Part shown: positions 45,439 through 54,405 of the stretch, piece by piece
How the letters are laid out: each line of letters starts with the position of its first letter
How positions within the stretch are numbered: the stretch's first letter is position 1
Assembly (NCBI RefSeq): GCF_033955345.1
Contig: NZ_CP138332.1
Span: forward strand, 2,604,001 to 2,668,000
Length of the DNA: 64,000 nucleotides
Source of the DNA: Sphingobacterium bambusae
GTDB taxonomy: Bacteria; Bacteroidota; Bacteroidia; Sphingobacteriales; Sphingobacteriaceae
Direction: 5' to 3'
The notes under the pieces: model-generated
Databases searched by the model: none
The model's input: the letters and a program-made list of their open reading frames with translations, nothing else
Told to the model about the DNA's origin: nothing
Translations under genes and position numbers: made by a program

Positions 45439-45765
45439 ATGAGAAAGATAGTCGTTTACACCCTGTTGGTATTTATATTGGTCAGCATTATATTCACGCT
45501 GTGGTTCATCTGGGTATTTGGCCCAAGCAGACATATCGGTATCGCGACGCTGCGCAATATTGTTATTGATCGGGCGATCCTGATCAGTATCCCCGTGTCC
45601 CTTGCTTATTTTGCTATCCACACGTTGATCATTAAAGTCAAGAACAAATGGCTTTTGACGCTGCTGACGATCATGATTTTAGCACTTCTATATGCTGTTG
45701 TCGCCTATTTCTATCTGTTCCATATTATTATCGTCAGCCTCTTGCAAGATCCGTTTGTCGACTGA
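45439..45765 (+). CDS. Small membrane protein
   Basis: The protein has 108 residues with three hydrophobic helices (VVYTLLVFILVSIIFTLWFI, AILISIPVSLAYFAIHTLII, LLTLLTIMILALLYAVVAYF). No family recognised. It lies between the repeat field and a lipoprotein gene on the same strand (78 bases apart). Confidence 0.6.
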   Translation: MRKIVVYTLLVFILVSIIFTLWFIWVFGPSRHIGIATLRNIVIDRAILISIPVSLAYFAIHTLIIKVKNKWLLTLLTIMILALLYAVVAYFYLFHIIIVSLLQDPFVD

Positions 45766-45842
45766 CAAACAACCGATTTCTATACAGTAGCAGTACCACA
45801 ATCTAGATAAAATCATCCACTCAACAACGTAAAGCTAGGCAT

Positions 45843-46406
45843 ATGCGCATTATATATCTAATCGTGTTAAGCACAGCACTGCTCGCCCTCTCTTGCCAAC
45901 AGGCGACAAACAGCAATCCTGCTAAAATAAGTACGACAGCGCAACAAGCTGTTTTGGATACGCTAAGCAAAAATATGAAAGCCACTATCACTGATCTCAG
46001 CGAAGCCAAACGGCTACCAACCAATAAATTTCTCCTCAAAAGCTATTACCCGCTGTCAGCTCAAGAGCTTGAGGCCCTGCAAATAGCGGAACAGCAAGAG
46101 GGTAGCTTCGCCTCCGATGTTGCCGATCAGATCCGTTGCCGCTTGCTTAGCGCCGACCTTAAAAATGAAAAAAATGACGAGGTGAAATTGGAGAACGTGG
46201 AACTAAACCCACTGTACCTACAGCGCTTTGGCTTGTGGGACTACGATAATATGTTGTGCCAAAATGTGGGTATCTCGATGGCTACGACATCTGCCTTTTC
46301 AACACTCAAGGGGTCTATAGGACTCGAGCTGCACTGGGGCGAACAGGCGAAGAAACAGATCGACATTTCGGTAGCTATAAGCATTGAAGATAACTTGGTT
46401 GATTAA
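45843..46406 (+). CDS. Lipoprotein of unknown function
   Basis: The protein has 187 residues with a lipobox (LLALSC, Cys about 18). The mature part has a helical linker (QQAVLDTLSKNMKATITDLS) and a beta-rich end (LKGSIGLELHWGEQAKKQID). No family recognised. Convergent with the lipoprotein gene at 46436. Confidence 0.6.
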   Translation: MRIIYLIVLSTALLALSCQQATNSNPAKISTTAQQAVLDTLSKNMKATITDLSEAKRLPTNKFLLKSYYPLSAQELEALQIAEQQEGSFASDVADQIRCRLLSADLKNEKNDEVKLENVELNPLYLQRFGLWDYDNMLCQNVGISMATTSAFSTLKGSIGLELHWGEQAKKQIDISVAISIEDNLVD

Positions 46407-46435
46407 GGTTTTCGATATGGCCCATCAATTGCGTT

Positions 46436-47107
46436 TTACGGCTGCAGTTGAAAAGTGCTCATCATCTTACGATAGTCAAAACCATCCATCCAAGAGATCT
46501 TCCATTTATCGCCTTCCTTCACCGCCTTGGTTGCGACGTTGAGGTCGTTGCCCATGTTCCATTGATAGGCATAGGAAGCCCCATCCGGCTTTACATCCCC
46601 AATGCGGAGCTGATCTTGGTAATCGTCGGGTCGATCTTGGCAGTTGCACCAGGGACTAACTCCCGTTCCAAATGGAGGCAGTTCACCTTCGTTCCAAACC
46701 AGCTTGTTCTCCAGCATCTTTTGGTTGATCTGCTTAGCTATTTGATTATAATTATCGATGAAGCTTGCCGAAAATAATTGTGTCGCTCGAAGTTCGTCCA
46801 ATCTTTCTTTATGCTTTTCCATATCAAGCTGCCTGTAGCTGCTGTCGCCGTTTTTCGGATCAACAGGAACGAAATCACTCCCTATTTGCTCCTCTTCGGC
46901 CCATTGTACCATGCGCTTTGTAAGCTGCAACAACGCCATACTATCTGCAGAAGCGGTATCAACATTCTTGGAGCTGTCGGCCAGCTGAGATTCCGTGCTT
47001 GTTTTTTTATTTGAGCCAACAGAGGTGCAGGATGCTGCAATAAAGAGCAACATTGTAAATAGCATGATGCCCCTACGCAAAGCGCATATGTTACGGTATG
47101 TTTTCAT
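46436..47107 (-). CDS. Lipoprotein of unknown function
   Basis: The protein has 223 residues from the ATG at 47107, start of a lipoprotein signal with LFIAASC. The mature part is rich in Lys/Glu/Asp and ends with a compact beta domain (AYQWNMGNDLNVATKAVKEG, DKWKISWMDGF). The frame continues upstream to an ATG at 47167, one base after the preceding stop (TAACATG), adding 20 residues (MTLADLHRKLRSKGISEEHY) that look like the start of another protein. Third gene of a tight minus-strand run. Confidence 0.6.
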   Translation of the reverse strand: MKTYRNICALRRGIMLFTMLLFIAASCTSVGSNKKTSTESQLADSSKNVDTASADSMALLQLTKRMVQWAEEEQIGSDFVPVDPKNGDSSYRQLDMEKHKERLDELRATQLFSASFIDNYNQIAKQINQKMLENKLVWNEGELPPFGTGVSPWCNCQDRPDDYQDQLRIGDVKPDGASYAYQWNMGNDLNVATKAVKEGDKWKISWMDGFDYRKMMSTFQLQP

Positions 47108-47168
47108 ATAGTGTTCTTCTGAAATCCCCTTGCTTCTTAGTTTCCTATGTAGATCCGCTAATGTCATG

Positions 47169-47465
47169 TTAATCAAGTGTTACCTGAGCAACTAGTAGGA
47201 GAACAATCTCTTCTCCATCTTTTCCTATCAATGTACCTTGAACATTCACAGCGTAATATTGCTGAAGTGGTTTAAACGTGTCTTTCTCATATATTGGTCT
47301 AAGTGCTATTAGGTCACTTTTCAATCTGTTCCATTTTATCGGTTTTGTCAATTCGACTAATAGTCTTTTTCCACCACGGTCAGACAAAATTTTCCCAAAT
47401 AGGTTTTCATCCCAACCCCGAGGTTCGCTTACCATTATTCTAACTGTTTGTCCTTGTAAACCCAT
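47169..47465 (-). CDS. Small cytosolic protein of unknown function
   Basis: The protein has 98 residues with no signal peptide. A beta-rich pattern (QTVRIMVSEPRGWDENLFGK, LLVELTKPIKWNRLKSDLIA, EEIVLLLVAQVTLD) suggests a small barrel or sandwich domain. It lies 21 bases after the gene at 47487 and directly before the lipoprotein frame, so the three are probably one operon. Size and company fit an immunity-type protein, but no family is recognised. Confidence 0.55.
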   Translation of the reverse strand: MGLQGQTVRIMVSEPRGWDENLFGKILSDRGGKRLLVELTKPIKWNRLKSDLIALRPIYEKDTFKPLQQYYAVNVQGTLIGKDGEEIVLLLVAQVTLD

Positions 47466-47486
47466 TATTATGGTGATGCCTTCCCG

Positions 47487-48146
47487 CTATCTGTAGTAAT
47501 AAAACCAATTGCCTTCGTAATTATGGTCGAAATTCTCCTTGCTGTCGAGATTAATGTTGAATTCCTCACGTTTGAAATAACCGAACTCATTATATGCTCC
47601 CAAAAGGTCAAAATACTTGTCAGCCCATAATTTTCTTACATCACTATGCTCAAATTGTTTGACCTGAAGATCGGTATAGAGAAAAAACGTTACTTGCGAA
47701 AAACACTTCGATATTTCCCAAAGATCTTTTTCGTTAAGTTCTTTTTTTAGTTGCATGATCTTGTCTTTGGAAACTTTCTCATTCGCTTCGATTTTCGCTA
47801 CTGGCTCGAATGCACTATAACAAACCCAAATATTGTCTACTTTGTACTTTTTTTTCTCCCTCAGTGCTTCCCTAAACCTGTCTGCTATAGCTTTCTGCTT
47901 TTCCTTGTCGAAATTGCCAAGTCTGTCTTTTTTTTTGAAAATTTGTTCCTCGTGTTCGAATTCAAAGCAGATATTCAATCGTGGCCGCTTTCCATCATCC
48001 ATCATATCGTAAATGATATTGATGGGCTTAACACCAAATGTTTGATCTATAAAGTTCGCAAGATTGATGAAGTCCGGATTCATCGTTGCCTCGCCAAGCA
48101 TTATCCGCTTGGTCGCTTTATATTCTTTGTCGGATTGCATAATCAT
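47487..48146 (-). CDS. Cytosolic protein of unknown function
   Basis: The protein has 219 residues with no signal peptide. Alternating strands and charged helices are visible (INIIYDMMDDGKRPRLNICF, AIADRFREALREKKKYKVDN), with an aromatic tail (HNYEGNWFYYYR). A second ATG lies at 48140. It is the first gene of the minus-strand run down to 46436. I do not recognise a family; the arrangement is like orphan immunity gene arrays. Confidence 0.6.
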   Translation of the reverse strand: MIMQSDKEYKATKRIMLGEATMNPDFINLANFIDQTFGVKPINIIYDMMDDGKRPRLNICFEFEHEEQIFKKKDRLGNFDKEKQKAIADRFREALREKKKYKVDNIWVCYSAFEPVAKIEANEKVSKDKIMQLKKELNEKDLWEISKCFSQVTFFLYTDLQVKQFEHSDVRKLWADKYFDLLGAYNEFGYFKREEFNINLDSKENFDHNYEGNWFYYYR

Positions 48147-48401
48147 CTTTTCAGAATCATCTTATAATGGCACATCAAATCTAAGGTTCGGGAAGCGACA
48201 ATTTTCATCGCCTATCAGCCCAAGTCGAACAGTCCAAATTTACAAAAATTTATAGATCGAAACCATCTATTTCGCTTGCGACAGGCCGATACATATCGCG
48301 TTTTCGCCGTAGCCTTTTAATGTAAGGTTACACAGGGTGTCACGCTGTATTATTTTTCTATATAATTTTTGTTTGCTAATTTTTTTAGTATATTTACATC
48401 G

Positions 48402-48471
48402 TATTTGTTGCTGTTCGCTTCAGCACCTAGTATTTACAACTTGGGCTATCTCATCATGGGATAGCCTTTTT
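48402..48471 (+). ncRNA. Candidate small RNA with terminator in the 515-base gap
   Basis: The gap 48147-48664 separates divergent genes but carries a plus-strand terminator: GGCTATC (48444-48450) pairs with GATAGCC (48460-48466), then TTTTT. No gene ends there. A TATATTTA (48389-48396) with TTTG 17 bases upstream (48368-48371) would start a transcript of about 70 nt. The promoter deviates from consensus in one base and in spacing, so the start is uncertain. No peptide frame seen. Confidence 0.3.
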
Positions 48472-48579
48472 GGTTTCCCGTTGTAGGCTTCCCCTTTCCA
48501 CGGACAAAGTTCGGCAGATCGACTTACCGTATGAAAGTAATATTTTCGCAACGGCTGTAGTCTTTTTTTGATAAAACGG

Positions 48580-48587
48580 TATATTTG
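48580..48587 (+). promoter_or_regulatory. -7 promoter element TATATTTG before the ECF sigma gene
   Basis: A perfect TAnnTTTG lies 77 bases before the ATG at 48665. The nearest TTTG (48567-48570) is too close for a -33 element. Confidence 0.4.
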
Positions 48588-48664
48588 CTTGCTTTTCATG
48601 GTAAAATCATCAAATTCCTACAAATTGATGACCTGCGCATGCAGCAAGATGGAAAATAGATGTG

Positions 48665-49255
48665 ATGCAAAATAACGATTACGGTATATTGTCGGACGAG
48701 GTGTTAATGGACTTGATACGCCACGATGACCAACAGGCATTTGCAATGCTTTACCAGCGTTACAGTGGTGCCTTGTATGCGCATGCTTACAATTTTATCC
48801 ATGATCGGGAAGAGTCCAAAGACGTATTGCAAAAGGTCTTCGCTAAAATTTGGGACATCAGAAACCAACTGCCACTGCATATTAATATTTCCGCCTATCT
48901 ATACCAAACCGTTAAACATGCACTTATAAACCATATTGCGCGCAGTAAAGTTGCTGATCGTTATGTGGAGAGCCTCAGCAGTTTTGCTAGTAGTTATGTT
49001 GCCGACACCGACCACAGCATTCGCGAAAAGCAGCTGCAGCAAATCATTGCGCAGGAGATCGCGCAGTTGCCACCCAAAATGCGAACAATTTTTGAGTTGA
49101 GCCGGATAGATTACTTGACGCATCGACAGATTGCAGAGAAGCTCGGCATTAGTGAAAAGACGGTCAAGAACCAGATCAGCAATGCGCTGAAATTATTACG
49201 AGCGAAACTCCCTGAACTGCTTTTTCTCTTAGCCTTCTTCCCTCCAAAAAATTAA
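48665..49255 (+). CDS. ECF sigma factor of the second SusCD locus
   Basis: The protein has 196 residues from the ATG at 48665 (a GTG precedes it). Region 2 is at about 20-90 (AFAMLYQRYSGALYAHAYNF, RNQLPLHINISAYLYQTVKH) and region 4 at about 130-185 (LPPKMRTIFELSRIDYLTHR, IAEKLGISEKTVKNQISNAL). It is followed by a FecR gene, SusC and SusD on the same strand. It belongs to the Bacteroidetes 'sigma-70 family-1' expansion that drives TonB-receptor loci. Confidence 0.92.
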   Translation: MQNNDYGILSDEVLMDLIRHDDQQAFAMLYQRYSGALYAHAYNFIHDREESKDVLQKVFAKIWDIRNQLPLHINISAYLYQTVKHALINHIARSKVADRYVESLSSFASSYVADTDHSIREKQLQQIIAQEIAQLPPKMRTIFELSRIDYLTHRQIAEKLGISEKTVKNQISNALKLLRAKLPELLFLLAFFPPKN

Positions 49256-49359
49256 GCCTAGTTTGCGAAAAGCCCCATTGTTAACAACATATTAAAAAAT
49301 AATTATTTTTTTTCTAGGACCACTGTCCCACTTAACTGTCTACCTATATAACGAACAAT

Positions 49360-50589
49360 ATGAAGAGCCACTTTAACATAGATTCCGAGATCCTGCAGCG
49401 CTATGCAAATGGAGACTGCTCGCCCGAGGAGGAAGCCCTTATTGACGCTTGGTTCGTTGATTACAAATCCAAATTGCCTAAACTCGAACTGGACGAAGCG
49501 ACTGTGGAAGCAGATTTGGCAGACGTATGGGGACGGTTCGAGCTGCAAGATGATCGTAAAATACAGAGACTGCCGTCTTGGAAAAAATGGCTCCCGATAG
49601 CAGCTTCGTTGTTAATCGTTGGAACTGCAGCCTACTATTTTTCATTCGATCGGGTTGAACAACGTACAAACAAGGTAGTTTCAGAAGCCCACGTGAGCAC
49701 TACCATGCCCGAACCGATCCGCATAAAAGATTCAAAGGTTGATGTTCCTGCAGCAGAAAACGGTGCGGTACTGATTTTATCTTCCGGAGAGAAAGTATAT
49801 CTGAACAATTTGGGGCAAGCAGAAAGCCGCAGCGATCATCAGGTTGATATCGATCTGAGCAGCGGCGAGCAGATCAGTTATAAAGCCGGCGAAACAGCTA
49901 ATCAGCAGGGGAGCTCAGCGACCAATACCATCATTGTTCCGCCCGGGAGCGTATACAAGATATTATTGGCAGACGGCACGAAAGTCTCCCTCAACGCGGA
50001 TAGCAAGCTTACCTTTCCGATTGCTTTTCAGGGATCAAAAAGGGAGGTCTTCTTAGAAGGCGAAGCCTATTTTGAAGTCACTAAAAGAACGTCGCCAAGC
50101 TCCATCGGTGGGGAACATCAAGCATTTGTGGTACACGCCGGTTCGGCAGCAGTGAACGTACTAGGCACAAAATTCAATGTAAAAGCCTACCGCAACGATA
50201 AGAAACATAGCTTCACGCTAGAAGAAGGCTCGATTGCGCTATCTGTTCCGACAAGCCCTGCTCCTCTACTGCTTAAACCGGGACAGCAGGCCTTGCAAGT
50301 GGATAAGCAGCTTGATATTAAAGAGGTGGATATTGATAAGGAACTTGCTTGGAAATCTGGAGACTTTTATTTCGACGGAGAAACGATTCAGGAAATAATG
50401 AGTCAGATCAGCCGCTGGTATGCCATCGATATACACTACATGGGCCCTATGGGCGATCAACGGTACATCAGTAACATTTCGCGCCGCAAAAGCTTAAAAG
50501 AAGTTTTGGAAATCTTGGAAACAACAACCAATCTAAAATTCAGCATACAACAAAATGATAGGGAAAGGAGGCTGATGGTTATACCGTAA
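49360..50589 (+). CDS. FecR-type anti-sigma factor
   Basis: The protein has 409 residues. The cytoplasmic N-terminus (EILQRYANGDCSPEEEALID) is followed by one helix at about 75-93 (WLPIAASLLIVGTAAYYFSF). The FecR domain has LLADGTKVSLNADSKLTFPI, REVFLEGEAYFEVTKR and VNVLGTKFNVKAY. The C-terminal DUF4974 domain includes SGDFYFDGETIQEIMSQISR and RRKSLKEVLEILETTTNLKF. It pairs with the sigma factor 105 bases upstream and the STN domain of the SusC at 50692. Confidence 0.92.
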   Translation: MKSHFNIDSEILQRYANGDCSPEEEALIDAWFVDYKSKLPKLELDEATVEADLADVWGRFELQDDRKIQRLPSWKKWLPIAASLLIVGTAAYYFSFDRVEQRTNKVVSEAHVSTTMPEPIRIKDSKVDVPAAENGAVLILSSGEKVYLNNLGQAESRSDHQVDIDLSSGEQISYKAGETANQQGSSATNTIIVPPGSVYKILLADGTKVSLNADSKLTFPIAFQGSKREVFLEGEAYFEVTKRTSPSSIGGEHQAFVVHAGSAAVNVLGTKFNVKAYRNDKKHSFTLEEGSIALSVPTSPAPLLLKPGQQALQVDKQLDIKEVDIDKELAWKSGDFYFDGETIQEIMSQISRWYAIDIHYMGPMGDQRYISNISRRKSLKEVLEILETTTNLKFSIQQNDRERRLMVIP

Positions 50590-50691
50590 ACACATTTTTA
50601 CCTTATTAACGTGTTTTCGGAAAGAAACTAGGAGCGCAGCCACGCCCCTAGTTAAGGATTTTCGAACACAGCATCTTGGATCAAGATAATT

Positions 50692-53600
50692 ATGAATTAC
50701 ATGAGCCCTACGGAAATCAGCAGGAAAGCTCATGTTCAAAAATCAGCAAAACAAATGTACCATTATTTTTTAGCTAAAGAAAAGCTGAAGGATCGTTCAG
50801 TACCTCCGAACACCCGCTTCTTTTCGAACTTACTAATCAGATTAATCATGCGATTTCAACTACTATGCATCGTATGGCTCGGGTTCTTCCTGCAGTCTGC
50901 TTCTGCTCTTCACGGACAGAACAGGATTGACCTCCACGTAGAAAATGCAAACCTTGAACAAATCTTGCAACAAGTGCGCAAGCAAAGCGGATACGATTAT
51001 GTCATCCGTCCGGAACAACTAAAAAAATTCAGTCCACGTAGCCTAAACCTATCGGCAATAGAGCTGGAGACCATTTTACAACTCTGCTTTCAAGGGCAAC
51101 CATTAGGTTTCATCTTGAAAAATAACACCATCATTGTGACCGATGACCAGCAGGAGCGAACCCTGAGCGGAATCGTCACGGACAGCAAGCAACGTCCCCT
51201 TGCTGGTGCCACTGTGCGCATAAAAGGCACTAGCCTGCAAACAAAATCAGATAGCAAAGGTGTATTCTCTCTAGAAGGTGTACCTCAAAAAGCTGTTTTG
51301 GAAATCCGTTATCTGGGCTATGAGGTACGTCAGATCGACCTGAGCGGCACGCCAGCAAGCGAGCTGGGCCCGATCTTTATCCTGAAGGAGCAAACTGCCG
51401 CCCTCGAAGAGGTTACGGTAATGGCCAATACCGGTTATCAAAAACTTGATCCTAGTAAAGCAACGGGATCCTTGGTAGTGATCGATGAGAAGAAAATTCA
51501 GGAAAGTCCTGCATTGAGCTTGATGCAACGATTGGAAGGGCAAGTACCGGGATTGCAGGTTAACATGAAAGACAACAGACTGTCTGTACGCTCGCCTAAC
51601 AACTTCTCGGCAGGAAGCTATGACAGGCAGCAATTCAGTTCACCATTGATCGTTATCGACGGGTTTCCTGCTATGCAACAACAATTGACGAACAATCCAA
51701 CCGGTAACAACCGCCTTTCCGCAACAAGCCAGAGCCCGAGCATCTTAAACAACTTTAACCCAGATGACATCGCGAGCATTACGGTGTTGAAAGATGCAGC
51801 AGCAGCCTCTATCTGGGGCTCCCGTGCAGCCAACGGGGTAATCGTGATCGAAACAAAATCAGGACGTGGTGGACGCAACAGCATAAACTTCTCTTCTACA
51901 TTCGGTATCACGGCTCCGGCCAACCTGAACAGACTACAACGGATGAATGCCCGTGAGTACATCGAATTTGAGCAAGAACTATTCGACAACAATTTCTATG
52001 CAGATCCTTCATCGGCTTGGCGCTATGCAAATGTGAGTGAAGCCTTGACCACGATGTTCCGCGCAAAACGCAACGAGATTAGCTTGGCCGAACGCGACGC
52101 CATACTCGCCGAGATGGGCACGCGCAACAACAGCGATCAAATACGCGATAACCTCTTGCAAACCGCGCAAACGCAACAGTACAATCTTTCGTTTAACGGC
52201 GCCGTAAATGGTGCGCAGTACTACGCGTCTGCTGTCTATAACAAAGACCGTCCAATCTATAGAAATAACGAGGCTAATAATCTGGCCTTAACGTTCAATA
52301 TCAACAACAGCTATTTTAATAACAAAGTTAAAGTAGGTTTGGGCCTTAATCATACTATCCAAAAAAGTACGGTAAACGATGGCGCTAAAACAGGACTAGG
52401 AACCAGCAACCTTGGCCTTACACCTTACGATATGCTGCGTGACGAAAATGGCAACTCCATAGATCGCTATTACTTTTTCACGCCACAGGTAGCGCGTGAG
52501 CGCTTTGAGAGTCAAGGTTATCTCCCGTGGAGCTACAACCATATGGACGAGCTGCAATACAACGATGATCGTTACGATAACAACATGACACGTATTATCG
52601 GTAACATCCGCTACTCTCCGCTGAGCTGGCTAAATGCGACACTTTCGGGAACGTACCAACGGGGAACCTTAAACATGGAAAGTCTACGCGACAAAGAGGG
52701 GTATTTCATGCGCTCCCTGATCAACGAGGGTACGACGATACAAAATGGCAGATTAACATATGGGATCCCGATGGGCGGACGGTTTATTACCTCAAACTCT
52801 AAGACAGACGAGTACGCTGTTCGCTTTCAGTTGGATGCCAACAAAACATGGAACGAGATACATAAATTAGATGTTTTTGCGGGAAGCGAAATCCGGCAAA
52901 CCTATAATATGGGCTACCTGCAGACTCGGCTAGGGTTTGACAAAGATACCTACCAGTCCACAGCAGTCAACCCCATAGGTTCCTACACGACCATTTATGG
53001 CTCAAACAAAAATTATGCGATACAAGATAATCCGATCAACATCACTCGCCAGCGTTACCTCAGCTACTATGCGAACGCAGGATATACCCTAATGAACAAG
53101 TACTACCTGACAGGAAGTATGCGCTTTGACGACGCAACGATTATTGGTATTGAGCGCGCCAAGCGAGCGAAGCCTTTTTGGTCGACAGGTCTACGTTGGG
53201 ACCTACACAAGGAGGCATTCCTCGAAAATTTGAACCTGATCAACACCTTATCCCTTCGCTCAAGTATTGGAACAGGAGGTTCGGTTCCGGTTGGAGGTAC
53301 ATCTTTTACATTATACAGTCCTTCCATAAACGACTCCTACACACAACTACCGAACGGCTCTATTACCCTTCCGGCAAATCAAATGTTGGGCTGGGAAACA
53401 ACACGTACATTCAACATCGGCATGGACCTCGACCTGTTCAGCAACCGGCTTTCGGCAAATGTAGATTACTACAGCAAACGCTCTTATGGCATTGTCGCAC
53501 CTGTTCCGTACAATGCAACGTATGGCTGGACGACCTTGCAGTTTAATACGAGCAATATGAAAAGTAGCGGTGTGGATATACAGCTTGCTGGCGATATCGT

Positions 53601-54393
53601 TCGAAAAGGTGACTGGAACTGGAACAGTAGCATTAACCTATCTTACAGCACGAATGAGGTTACAGATAGCCGCTTCGAAAACCTATCCAACACACCAGGT
53701 AGAACATCCGTACCTCTTGAGGGATACCCTATCGATCAGCTATTTGCCTACCGATGGGCCGGGCTGGATGGAAAAGGTCGCTCGCAGGTGCAAGATCTTC
53801 AGGGAAATATTGTAGATGCTGACGGATCGACGTTCACCTTTACTCCCGACGACCTAGTGTACATGGGCCGCGCGACAGCACCATACTTCGGTGGTTGGAC
53901 AAATGCGCTGCGCTACAAAAATCTGACCTTGACCGCGCGGGTAACGATGAACTTCGGACATAAAGTCCGCGGCACTGATGTAAACTCTACACAATACCCA
54001 AACAACACGGCTGGATTTAGTGGGTTTCTATCGAACAGCAAAACCTTGACAAACCGCTGGCGCCAACCGGGTGACGAGACCTTTACTGATATCCCCGGTG
54101 TTGTCAACACCAATTTCAACAGTATAGATCGCTATGTATTTTCAGACATCAATGTGTTTGATGCAAGCCACATCCGTTTACAACAACTTTCCCTTGATTA
54201 CAGGTTCCCGGCATCGATGCTTCATGACTACCGGACGTTCAAGTCTCTGTCAATAGGTTTCGCAGCGACGAACTTAGGTCTTCTATGGAAGAAAACAGAC
54301 CGCGATATTGATCCAGAATATATGTTCAATGGCGACTACAACAGCATGCCGCCTGTACCTACCTATATGTTCCGTTTGAGTGTTGGATTTTAA
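50692..54393 (+). CDS. SusC/RagA-type TonB-dependent transporter with STN domain
   Basis: The protein has 1233 residues. About 55 residues precede the hydrophobic signal region (FQLLCIVWLGFFLQSASALH). The STN domain (IDLHVENANLEQILQQVRKQ) is followed by a carboxypeptidase-like repeat (GIVTDSKQRPLAGATVRIKG). The plug (VMANTGYQKLDPSKATGSLV, ITVLKDAAAASIWGSRAANG) and the barrel, ending in PTYMFRLSVGF, come last. It is longer than average for the family. It forms the importer with the SusD encoded 12 bases downstream. Downstream peptidase and ABC genes make peptides a more likely substrate than glycans; this is inference. Confidence 0.95.
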   Translation: MNYMSPTEISRKAHVQKSAKQMYHYFLAKEKLKDRSVPPNTRFFSNLLIRLIMRFQLLCIVWLGFFLQSASALHGQNRIDLHVENANLEQILQQVRKQSGYDYVIRPEQLKKFSPRSLNLSAIELETILQLCFQGQPLGFILKNNTIIVTDDQQERTLSGIVTDSKQRPLAGATVRIKGTSLQTKSDSKGVFSLEGVPQKAVLEIRYLGYEVRQIDLSGTPASELGPIFILKEQTAALEEVTVMANTGYQKLDPSKATGSLVVIDEKKIQESPALSLMQRLEGQVPGLQVNMKDNRLSVRSPNNFSAGSYDRQQFSSPLIVIDGFPAMQQQLTNNPTGNNRLSATSQSPSILNNFNPDDIASITVLKDAAAASIWGSRAANGVIVIETKSGRGGRNSINFSSTFGITAPANLNRLQRMNAREYIEFEQELFDNNFYADPSSAWRYANVSEALTTMFRAKRNEISLAERDAILAEMGTRNNSDQIRDNLLQTAQTQQYNLSFNGAVNGAQYYASAVYNKDRPIYRNNEANNLALTFNINNSYFNNKVKVGLGLNHTIQKSTVNDGAKTGLGTSNLGLTPYDMLRDENGNSIDRYYFFTPQVARERFESQGYLPWSYNHMDELQYNDDRYDNNMTRIIGNIRYSPLSWLNATLSGTYQRGTLNMESLRDKEGYFMRSLINEGTTIQNGRLTYGIPMGGRFITSNSKTDEYAVRFQLDANKTWNEIHKLDVFAGSEIRQTYNMGYLQTRLGFDKDTYQSTAVNPIGSYTTIYGSNKNYAIQDNPINITRQRYLSYYANAGYTLMNKYYLTGSMRFDDATIIGIERAKRAKPFWSTGLRWDLHKEAFLENLNLINTLSLRSSIGTGGSVPVGGTSFTLYSPSINDSYTQLPNGSITLPANQMLGWETTRTFNIGMDLDLFSNRLSANVDYYSKRSYGIVAPVPYNATYGWTTLQFNTSNMKSSGVDIQLAGDIVRKGDWNWNSSINLSYSTNEVTDSRFENLSNTPGRTSVPLEGYPIDQLFAYRWAGLDGKGRSQVQDLQGNIVDADGSTFTFTPDDLVYMGRATAPYFGGWTNALRYKNLTLTARVTMNFGHKVRGTDVNSTQYPNNTAGFSGFLSNSKTLTNRWRQPGDETFTDIPGVVNTNFNSIDRYVFSDINVFDASHIRLQQLSLDYRFPASMLHDYRTFKSLSIGFAATNLGLLWKKTDRDIDPEYMFNGDYNSMPPVPTYMFRLSVGF

Positions 54394-54405
54394 TGTATTC
54401 GTATC

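Noticed and set aside
47169..47176. Frame of the lipoprotein gene extended to 47176
   Set aside because: The triplet at 47176 is TTG; the first ATG in the frame is at 47167, and the signal peptide starts at 47107.
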